Assembly (NCBI GenBank): GCA_944474755.1
Contig: OX104120.1
Span: 25,140,242-25,204,241 of the forward strand
Source of the DNA: Limnoperna fortunei
Lineage: Eukaryota; Mollusca; Bivalvia; Mytilida; Modiolidae
Reading direction: 5' to 3'
Length of the DNA stretch: 64,000 nucleotides
In this document: positions 61,301-64,000 of the stretch, one piece after another
Numbering within the stretch: position 1 is the stretch's first letter
Layout: each line of letters starts with the position of its first letter
Translations under genes and position numbers: made by a program
Notes under the pieces: model-generated
The model's database searches: none
What the model was told of the DNA's origin: nothing
What the model saw: only the letters and a program-made list of their open reading frames with translations

Positions 61301-63492
61301 TGTTTCCTTGGAGTTGACCTTGAATTGGGCTGTGTAGGCAGAGTCTCTAGTTTCTACAATAATAATAATTTTTTTAAAACAAAATACTAAAATTTAAACC
61401 ACTTGTCTAAGTGACATCATGTCTAAAACAATAACTTGCGTTTAATAATTTAGATAATAAAAGCTATATAACATCTTAATTGTTTGGATTTTAAATATTT
61501 TTGGGGTTTCAGTGCCACTGATGAGTTTTTTTAGGCAAAACACATGTCTAGAGTTGTAAATTGTACAACCTTTATATATTTACCATCAGTTTTTTTTTCA
61601 AGCATTGGGTAGATTCCTATGCAGGTGGACTGTTTGTCCCAGAGTGTATTACCAGCCCAGTAGTCACATTTTGGTGATATAGTCTAAATTTACTGTTATG
61701 AAATTTTTTAAATGTGCAGATGACCTTAGTCAGATTTGGTAAAATTTGAGGAATTTCAATTAAAAAAATCTCTACTCTACAACATCTTTATTATTAGACT
61801 TTTAAATTGTTTAATGATATTTTATCAACTGTTAGAACAAATATTTCTTGATTTTGTTAATGCTGTGTTAAAATCTATGTATGGGTTGTTCCATTAAATC
61901 ATATATAGTACCTCAGAAGACACAATGAAGTTGGTGTAGAAACCCATAGAGGCACTTTGGCATTTTCCATTTTTCTGCATTTGAACAATAATTTTGAACT
62001 TCATACAAACTGCAGTATTTTGAAAGAGCTGGTCTGGACAGCTCCAATTAATAAAATATTTAATTGATCCTAAAAATAGATCCATTGGTATACTGAGAAA
62101 ATTGAAGTTTATAAAAATACAGAATTTTTTGTCTTAGTACCTATTTAGCTTTTAATAAATACTGTACTTGTAAAAAATGACTGATAAGTTATCAGAATCA
62201 GTAAATTGTAAACAGCAAAACAATGTACCATTTGTTTGTCAGTGACCTCTTCTTCCAGTTTTTCCCATGAATCAACAATACTATCATCATCCTCAAGTGG
62301 ACCTGGTTTATCAGTCTCTGTATTTTTGTCACTAAGCTGTATTTTCTTCATTAATTTTGTTATAAGCTGATCTCTTGGCTACAATAACATATACATTTTT
62401 TAACTGACATTATTTTAACTACATATACATAACAAAACTGGGTTAAAGTTGGTACAGAAATTATTTGTTACAATATATGACACCACTTAAACATTTCTAA
62501 ACAAGTTATTGTTTGTCATTTACCTGAAGTCTTTGTCTATGTATATGCCCATTAATTTTAGAAAATATCTGATGAGTTTGCACTATTTCAATACCTTGTT
62601 TTCTGAAGTTTGTGCTGCTATGGCTAATGCTTTCTCTTTGTCCAGCCATTCTAACCAGACATCTCTGTAAGGAGGAGGGAGAAGTTGATGGACTGACTGC
62701 AAGACAACCAGAATAGTTTTACAATAGCACTTAATAAATAATAATCTCTTACAAACCTTTGTATGTATGTTTTTACTCAATAGACACTAAAAATCAATCA
62801 ATCAATACAACATTGAATCAAGTAATTTCACTGGTAAACAACAATCATCTGACAATCATGTATGGTACTTGTCTCATTAAACAATCTTAACATTATTATC
62901 TAAATATAGCAATGTTCAGGGGTAAGCCTTTATTATTCATTGTAGGAAGCATATGAAACATTTAAAAACAACAGCTATCTATACCAAGTCCTCGTTTACC
63001 TTTTTATGATAATGCTAATGATAATATTATTCCTCTACAATTTCCAAACTGTACATTTAGACTAATTTCTATTGTGCTTTTCTTGTATTTTGTAACTGAT
63101 TCATCAATGAAACACCTTACTTCAAAACAAGTTTTTATCATAAAAATGAATTGCATGAATCTGATACAAAAGCATAACAAAACATCTCAGCAAAACTGAA
63201 TTGTCAATGTGTAAGAAGAATAGCAAGAAACAACAAAAGCCAAAAGTCAAGGCACAATCACAAAAATCCAGATATAGACAAACATTTACAACACAAAATA
63301 AGAATTTTCAATAAATGAAATAGCACTAAGCAAATTCAAATGTATTAACAAACCATAAATGGCCTTACCTGTCCTTTACACAGGTGGTATAGTGCCAGAG
63401 TACATCCTAAATGTTCCGAGTCCTTAACATTCTCACACAAGGTGTCAGGACAAACATCGATGTTCTCTTCCTTCTTCCTAGATATTGTTACT
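26508..63492 (-). CDS. DHX29: ATP-dependent RNA helicase DHX29, 21 exons, 5' part outside window
   Basis: DHX29 is a DExH-box helicase that binds the 40S ribosomal subunit in the cytoplasm and helps 48S initiation complexes form on mRNAs with structured 5' UTRs. Exons, 5' to 3': 63369-63492, 62595-62696, 62524-62568, 62229-62378, 61087-61353, 59767-60036, 51091-51267, 46643-46732, 46361-46456, 45521-45610, 40269-40408, 39430-39603, 36654-36782, 35979-36054, 35295-35516, 32160-32296, 31535-31625, 29741-30091, 29262-29393, 27037-27133, 26508-26557. All borders are GT/AG and phases join. They encode 1002 residues. Helicase motifs by residue of this part: [10 protein letters not shown] (213-221), II DEVH (318-321), III SAT (350-352), IV FLPG (492-495), [11 protein letters not shown] (549-558), [10 protein letters not shown] (597-604), followed by HA2 and OB-fold regions. 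Human DHX29 is about 1370 residues, so roughly the first 370 lie beyond 64000. Confidence 0.95.
26664..26887 (-). mobile_element. SINE, degenerate, in a DHX29 intron
   Basis: Same SINE as at 58536-58800: CACTTTCAGCAATTTTTCAG at the 3' side, the GGAGGAAGCCGGAG block, then CCGACCTTTGGTAGGAAAA. The tRNA-like head is badly decayed. Confidence 0.7.
27037..27133 (-). CDS. DHX29: DHX29 exon, C-terminal helical segment
   Basis: Encodes [20 protein letters not shown] and the following [11 protein letters not shown], the helix after the OB-fold. Ends with one base of a split Asp codon. Confidence 0.9.
27134..29261. other. DHX29 intron, nothing recognised
   Basis: AT-rich intron of about 2.1 kb with an A run near 27490. 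No repeat family of this window is evident in it. Confidence 0.5.
29262..29393 (-). CDS. DHX29: DHX29 exon, OB-fold
   Basis: 44 codons in phase 0, containing [20 protein letters not shown] and [14 protein letters not shown], the conserved OB-fold core of DEAH helicases. Confidence 0.95.
29741..30091 (-). CDS. DHX29: DHX29 exon, HA2/OB-fold junction
   Basis: Largest exon, 117 codons. It carries [17 protein letters not shown] and [20 protein letters not shown], the conserved AGLYPN and HPSSVN blocks of the family, and ends WIAYQEK before the OB-fold exon. Confidence 0.95.
30181..30380 (-). mobile_element. SINE, 5'-truncated, with target duplication
   Basis: The SINE body is intact up to the B box (GGGTTCGATTCTCACTG on the minus strand). 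The A-box part is missing. CAATTACGT occurs at 30172-30180 and again at 30380-30388, a plausible target duplication. It lies in the intron just upstream of the 29741-30091 exon. Confidence 0.85.
30518..31012 (+). mobile_element. repeat element with a 5' hairpin and two core units
   Basis: Starts near the small hairpin GTGTCTGTAAGACAC (30522-30536). Two core units of about 180 bp follow, each with CAAAATC..., ACTGTAGCT and an AAAATGAAGGA/AAGATGAAGGA word. No clear 3' hairpin was found, so the boundary is approximate. It resembles the HINE-like families elsewhere in the window. Confidence 0.5.
31091..31375 (+). mobile_element. short HINE-like element with GACA microsatellite
   Basis: 5' end AGTGTGGACTGTGAGCACGC then TCACAAA (hairpin GTGAGCACGCTCAC). 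A body with ATCAAGCGGTTTAGAAGAAG and a (GACA)n tract at about 31279-31328 follow. The 3' hairpin region has arms TACCCCCC and GGGGGGTA. The same family recurs at 36151-36533. Confidence 0.75.
31535..31625 (-). CDS. DHX29: DHX29 exon, HA2 region
   Basis: Encodes [20 protein letters not shown] then [10 protein letters not shown], matching the family's YC..NFL...TL..I segment. It begins with one base completing a Gly codon. Confidence 0.93.
31626..32159. other. DHX29 intron, nothing recognised
   Basis: AT-rich intron of about 530 bp; no repeat or RNA recognised. Confidence 0.5.
32160..32296 (-). CDS. DHX29: DHX29 exon, HA2 domain
   Basis: Encodes [20 protein letters not shown] and a downstream [12 protein letters not shown], the SPF and SDHL..Y.AY..W blocks of the HA2 domain. 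Ends in phase 2. Confidence 0.95.
32297..34130. other. DHX29 intron, part without assigned elements
   Basis: AT-rich. A possible short inverted repeat surrounds 33680-34055: GCAGAGCTGCCAACCC on the left and GGGTTGGCAGCTCTG on the right. This indicates a ~380 bp fold-back or MITE-like insertion without an ORF. Confidence 0.5.
33672..34054. mobile_element. ~380 bp MITE-like element with inverted ends
   Basis: The left end has AGAGCTGCCAACCC (from about 33676) and the right end GGGTTGGCAGCTCT (to about 34053), an inverted repeat of 14 bp. Just inside, the left side has a TAGTAAGGC word and the right side a GCCTTACG and ATAGTAAGG. No ORF. A target duplication is not clear. Confidence 0.6.
34131..34353 (-). 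mobile_element. SINE, degenerate
   Basis: Contains CAGCAATTTTTCAGCTATAT and the diagnostic GAAAACTGGCAATC and TGTCAATTGAGATTGGAGT blocks on the plus strand. The tRNA-like head is decayed. Confidence 0.75.
34354..35294. other. DHX29 intron, nothing firm
   Basis: Contains a short CA-rich microsatellite near 34548-34586. No gene or repeat family recognised. Confidence 0.5.
35295..35516 (-). CDS. DHX29: DHX29 exon, winged-helix/HA2
   Basis: 74 codons, phase 0 at both ends. It carries [20 protein letters not shown] and [20 protein letters not shown], which are conserved winged-helix and HA2 signatures. Confidence 0.95.
35979..36054 (-). CDS. DHX29: DHX29 exon after motif VI
   Basis: Encodes [20 protein letters not shown] then CLHIM, the PEI.R.PLEEL.L block of DEAH helicases. 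It begins with one base of a split Lys codon. Confidence 0.94.
36151..36533 (+). mobile_element. short HINE-like element, one copy plus an adjoining partial copy
   Basis: The first copy (36151-36360) starts AGTGTGGACTGTGAGCACGC and ends in GGGTGATTCCTATATACCCC with a GGGTATA close. A second partial copy (36361-36533) lacks the 5' hairpin but repeats ATCAAGCGGTTTAGGAGGAG, the GACAG tract and the GGGTGATTCC end. Same family as 31091-31375. Confidence 0.75.
36654..36782 (-). CDS. DHX29: DHX29 exon with helicase motif VI
   Basis: Encodes [20 protein letters not shown] followed by [23 protein letters not shown] is motif VI, which senses ATP at the RecA2 side of the cleft. Codons are split at both ends. 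Confidence 0.96.
36864..37110 (+). repeat. solo copy of the interspersed repeat also at 53206-53515
   Basis: Shares with 53206-53515 the words ACACTGATGT, TATTGGTAAACA and GTGTACTAAGTTTCATCAAG/GTATCAAGTTTTATGAAG. It lies in the intron upstream of the motif VI exon. Confidence 0.6.
37326..37600 (+). mobile_element. short HINE-like element, diverged
   Basis: 5' part AAGTGTAGACTGTGAGCAAA with TGCTCACTAGTGATACCCCG; 3' part ends near GTATACCCCC. The 5' motif resembles the start of the large array element at 43694, linking the two families. Confidence 0.55.
38152..39281 (+). mobile_element. SINE split by a TA-flanked MITE
   Basis: A well preserved SINE (head at 38152, B box GTTCGATTCTCA) runs to 38364, and its 3' end resumes at 39221-39281 (AGCTGAAAAATTGCTGAAAG and an AAACAAAC-type tail). 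Joining the two halves with one TA restores the order seen in intact copies. The inserted element is listed separately. Confidence 0.9.
38365..39220. mobile_element. 856 bp Tc1/mariner-pogo-like MITE, TA duplication
   Basis: The left end reads CCGTAGATGCTCGC and the right end, reversed, CCGTACATACTCGC. Both are followed inward by TAAGTCGG-type sequence, giving imperfect TIRs of about 25 bp. TA occurs on both sides (38363-38364 and 39221-39222). No transposase ORF. The CCGTA..TACTCGC..TAAGTCGG tips are like those of pogo/Tigger-type elements. Confidence 0.85.
39430..39603 (-). CDS. DHX29: DHX29 exon with helicase motif V
   Basis: Encodes [19 protein letters not shown] and, after [27 protein letters not shown]. 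This is motif V plus the conserved DVVFVIDTG strand. Codons are split at both ends. Confidence 0.96.
40269..40408 (-). CDS. DHX29: DHX29 exon with helicase motif IV
   Basis: Encodes [20 protein letters not shown] followed by [16 protein letters not shown]. The IFLPG strand starts the RecA2 domain. Ends in phase 2. Confidence 0.95.
40907..42543. mobile_element. 1.6 kb non-autonomous pogo-like element, TA duplication
   Basis: The ends are CAGTAGACTCC (from 40907) and GGAGTCTACTG (to 42543), with TA at 40905-40906 and 42544-42545. Just inside both ends are ATCGGATAT and GATATCCAATT/ATTGGATAT words. CAGTAGACTCC tips and TA duplications are typical of the Tigger/pogo branch. The interior has no transposase; the plus frame at 40955-41422 is low-complexity. 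Confidence 0.85.
41431..41656. repeat. 113 bp exact tandem duplication
   Basis: 41431-41543 and 41544-41656 appear identical, both starting TAAAAGTTATTGGGTTAAAG and including a palindromic-looking GTGCACAGGTGTAC and ATTACGTCATGAC. It lies inside the pogo-like element. Confidence 0.92.
42546..43427. other. DHX29 intron, nothing recognised
   Basis: AT-rich; no gene, RNA or repeat family recognised. Confidence 0.45.
43428..43632 (-). mobile_element. SINE, highly degenerate
   Basis: The plus strand retains ACTTTCAGCTATATCACTGC, CCAGTTTTTATTGGAGG and AAAGATTGGAGTTGAGCACA, in the order of intact SINE copies. No usable Pol III promoter remains. Confidence 0.6.
43694..44985 (+). mobile_element. HINE-like element with 170 bp core array
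   Basis: The 5' hairpin is GTGAGCAATGCTCAC (43697-43711), followed by the 12-mer TACCCCCCGCTT. The core has about six units of 166-173 bp (AACCCC starts at 43909, 44079, 44252, 44421, 44587 and 44759), each with CTCCTGCACAATGGCAC and CATTCAGTGGTGTAGGAGG. A GGAC/GACAGAC-rich tract (about 44894-44938) precedes the 3' end. There the 12-mer TACCCCCCGCTT recurs as the left arm of a hairpin closed by GTGGGGGTA. No coding capacity. Confidence 0.85.
45521..45610 (-). CDS. DHX29: DHX29 exon, start of RecA2
   Basis: 30 codons in phase 0: [20 protein letters not shown] then [10 protein letters not shown]. It matches the family's linker into motif IV. Confidence 0.93.
46361..46456 (-). CDS. DHX29: DHX29 exon, family-specific insert between RecA1 and RecA2
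   Basis: 32 codons: [20 protein letters not shown] then [12 protein letters not shown]. This weakly conserved insert corresponds to the acidic insert in the human protein. Splice sites and phase fit. Confidence 0.9.
46643..46732 (-). CDS. DHX29: DHX29 exon, end of RecA1
   Basis: 30 codons: [20 protein letters not shown] then [10 protein letters not shown]. It matches the LEDII..TG.VLE.DS segment of DHX29, which helps separate it from other DEAH helicases. Confidence 0.95.
46815..47480 (+). mobile_element. piggyBac-like left end with transposase N-terminal relic
   Basis: A TTAA (46815-46818) is followed directly by CCCTTTCGCACCGAATG, the TTAA-CCCTTT junction typical of piggyBac superfamily tips. 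Subterminal repeats of GCGCAGGGCGAATGTATC follow (about 46855-46910). At 47134 an ATG opens [17 protein letters not shown], then broken frames including an acidic [16 protein letters not shown] found no matching right end, so only the 5' part may survive. Confidence 0.55.
47481..51090. other. DHX29 intron, largely unassigned
   Basis: About 3.6 kb without a supported exon. A patch at about 50110-50760 has higher GC and more CpG than its surroundings and holds open frames of 61-95 codons, but no recognisable protein. A SINE 3' fragment lies near 50894-50940 (AATAAAAATTGCTGAATGTT). Confidence 0.4.
51091..51267 (-). CDS. DHX29: DHX29 exon with end of motif II and motif III
   Basis: 59 codons starting [20 protein letters not shown], the VH of the DEVH box. 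It continues to [18 protein letters not shown] with motif III (SAT). The first half of the DEVH box is in the upstream exon, 8.5 kb away. Confidence 0.96.
51268..53205. other. DHX29 intron, left part, nothing recognised
   Basis: AT-rich, no gene or known repeat of this window. Confidence 0.45.
54530..57837 (+). mobile_element. middle element of the nest (family A, 165 bp core)
   Basis: Inserted in an A run of a family C unit. The left junction reads AAAGACAAA then CTAGAGGCTCCCAGGAGCC. The right junction is GTGAGCTAA then AAAGTGATGGCCGGG, which continues the family C unit. The 5' part has a GGCTCC/GGAGCC hairpin and GCTCACCTGG. The core units (GGGCAATAACTCC) are 165-166 bp apart at 54848, 55014 and 55179, then 56967 and 57132 after the inner element. 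A GACG-rich tract (57757-57792) and a 3' hairpin GCTCACATGGACC/GGTCCAGGTGAGC close it. Confidence 0.85.
55330..56952 (+). mobile_element. innermost element of the nest (family B, 167 bp core)
   Basis: Inserted in an A run of a family A unit. The left junction reads TTTCATAAA then CCAGAGGCTCTTAAGAGCC. The right junction is GTGAGCTAA then AAAGTGTCATTTATGGGC, which resumes family A. About eight core units of 165-169 bp each have AACAATATTGCTAGTAAG and GCGGCCATTTTGAAT. A GAC/GCC trinucleotide tract lies at about 56857-56905. The 3' hairpin GCTCACATGACCC/GGGTCAGGTGAGC shares its termini with family A but not its core. Confidence 0.85.
58084..58535. other. DHX29 intron spacer
   Basis: AT-rich, no features apart from the left SINE target duplication at 58523-58535. 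Confidence 0.5.
58536..58800 (-). mobile_element. full-length SINE with perfect 13 bp target duplication
   Basis: The best preserved copy. On the minus strand: A box TGGCCGAGTGG, B box GGTTCGATTCT, the body with ACTGGACGCCATGAAATAGC and GAAAGTGGCGTTAAAACACC, and a CAAACAAAC tail. CAGAACAGTTTGG flanks it exactly at 58523-58535 and 58801-58813. The intact promoter and perfect duplication indicate a recent insertion. Confidence 0.95.
58920..59566 (+). mobile_element. HINE-like element with 161 bp core (family E)
   Basis: 5' motif AGCCGAGTTGCA (58920-58931). About four core units of 160-162 bp follow (GAACTTTT at 58969, 59131 and 59292, a variant near 59452), each with TTATGGTCCGGAAACCACTA-like sequence and TGACCTTGACCTTGAA. 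A CCCG microsatellite lies at 59494-59512. The 3' hairpin AGCCGAGTTCAAC/GTTGCAACTCGGCT (59535-59564) ends before AAAA. Its left arm repeats the 5' motif. Confidence 0.85.
59767..60036 (-). CDS. DHX29: DHX29 exon with motifs Ia, Ib and DE of motif II
   Basis: 90 codons. [20 protein letters not shown] is motif Ia, with Glu where human DHX29 has Gln. [20 protein letters not shown] and [13 protein letters not shown] are motif Ib and its surroundings. It ends THIIVDE at the donor, so the DEVH box is split between DE and VH. Confidence 0.96.
60037..61086. other. DHX29 intron
   Basis: AT-rich. At about 60790-60845 the right edge TTAAGTTCTACTGTA resembles one end of a TA-flanked pogo-type element, but the partner end is not convincing. 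Confidence 0.4.
61087..61353 (-). CDS. DHX29: DHX29 exon with Walker A (motif I)
   Basis: 89 codons. A basic linker is followed by [20 protein letters not shown] and [28 protein letters not shown] is the nucleotide-binding P-loop. The L.V...RD.I pattern before it is typical for DEAH helicases. Confidence 0.97.
61354..62228. other. DHX29 intron, nothing recognised
   Basis: About 875 bp, AT-rich, no repeat or exon supported. Confidence 0.5.
62229..62378 (-). CDS. DHX29: DHX29 exon, acidic N-terminal linker
   Basis: 50 codons, phase 0: [20 protein letters not shown], then an acidic [18 protein letters not shown]. This is low-complexity linker upstream of the helicase core. Assigned by splice sites, phase and position. 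Confidence 0.88.
62524..62568 (-). CDS. DHX29: DHX29 45 bp micro-exon
   Basis: Fifteen codons ([15 protein letters not shown]) between a TCATCAG acceptor and a GTAAAT donor, in phase 0 with both neighbours. Including or skipping it keeps the frame, so it could be alternatively spliced. Supported only by splice sites and open phase. Confidence 0.65.
62595..62696 (-). CDS. DHX29: DHX29 exon, N-terminal conserved block
   Basis: 34 codons: [20 protein letters not shown] then [14 protein letters not shown]. The QLLPP.YRD.WLEW block is characteristic of DHX29 and supports the orthology call. Confidence 0.95.
63369..63492 (-). CDS. DHX29: DHX29 exon, most upstream in the window
   Basis: 41 codons plus one base at the 5' side. 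It ends [14 protein letters not shown], which leads directly into SVHQLLPP in the next exon as in family members. Earlier exons must lie beyond 64000. Confidence 0.92.
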
Positions 63493-63764
63493 CTAAGAAA
63501 ATTTGAATTTACAATCACAGCTTGTTAAATTAAACATATACCTAAGACAAGACATTTACAATTTTCAAACAACAGTTGTTAATCTAAAAACTGCATTATA
63601 CAAACATTATATCCATGTATTCTTAAGTGTCATTAAAACAATAAGTTAATCAGCTTAAAATTTGTGCATTTAATCAATCCACACATAAACAAGAAACATT
63701 ATACCACGAAACCCAGTTTTCAACGATTTAACAATACATTTCCTTAGTAGATAAAGCCGAAACT

Positions 63765-63965
63765 AATGTTATTGACCGGAAACTGTTTTTCTATCTTTAG
63801 TAACTGTGACCTTGACCTTGATTCGACTGCCCCAAATCCAATCCCAAGCTAGGTCTGAAAGATTGCTATATCCAAAGTTTTAGCAAGATTAGTTTATCGG
63901 AACTGAAGTTATTGACCAGAAACTGTTTTTCTATTTTTAGCAGAGGTGTTTACCACTTTTCAGTA
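63765..63965. repeat. two-unit repeat related to family E
   Basis: Two diverged units about 136 bp apart share ATTGACCGGAAACTGTTTTTC/ATTGACCAGAAACTGTTTTTC. A TGACCTTGACCTTGA word lies in the first, as in the core of the element at 58920-59566. No ends were found. Confidence 0.6.
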
Positions 63966-64000
63966 CTACTCCCAATAATCCTTATTATTTTTTTCAGTAA

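Overview
The window looks like AT-rich nuclear DNA of a bivalve mollusc. The evidence is indirect: long introns, one well-conserved vertebrate-like helicase gene split into many short exons, a Penelope-like retroelement, tRNA-derived SINEs and many arrays of ~145-170 bp core repeats of the pearl/HINE type that is typical of bivalve genomes. No species can be named from the sequence alone. There is no sign of prokaryotic gene organisation, CRISPR or operons.

Host genes. The right 37 kb (26508-63492) is the minus-strand gene for the DEAH/DExH RNA helicase DHX29. I could place 21 consecutive coding exons, all with GT/AG borders and compatible phases. They encode 1002 residues from upstream of the helicase core to the natural stop codon. 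The N-terminal part lies beyond position 64000. At the far left, one minus-strand exon (1558-1637) looks like CLN3/battenin. A short open stretch at 2-94 on the plus strand may be the end of another exon.

Mobile DNA. Between the two host genes lie: LINE tail relics (4090-4327, 7543-7915); a fold-back hairpin (5471-5561); a 590 bp inverted-repeat element (8031-8620); a ~6 kb Mutator-like element (MULE; 11195-17151) with ~300 bp nearly identical terminal inverted repeats and a 10 bp target duplication; and a Penelope-like element ORF (19097-20740). The MULE carries the C-terminal part of a transposase, a broken SGNH-hydrolase gene, an 84 bp tandem array and a LINE reverse-transcriptase scrap. 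It is inserted inside a decayed Polinton-type integrase that is preceded by a phospholipase-A2-like motif, and the integrase similarity continues across the insertion site.

DHX29 introns and flanks are filled with non-autonomous repeats. Several otherwise unrelated families share one plan: a short 5' motif, a core array, a GAC/GACA-rich microsatellite, and a 3' hairpin whose left arm repeats the 5' motif. Copies lie at 21961-23069, 24608-25500, 43694-44985, 53206-58083 and 58920-59566, with solo copies elsewhere. Two members are nested inside a third at 53206-58083. Other residents are SINEs, two TA-flanked Tc1/mariner-pogo-like elements (38365-39220 inside a SINE; 40907-42543) and a piggyBac-like left end at 46815. 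Apart from the Penelope-like ORF, which is open but 5'-truncated, no complete transposase or polymerase gene was found.
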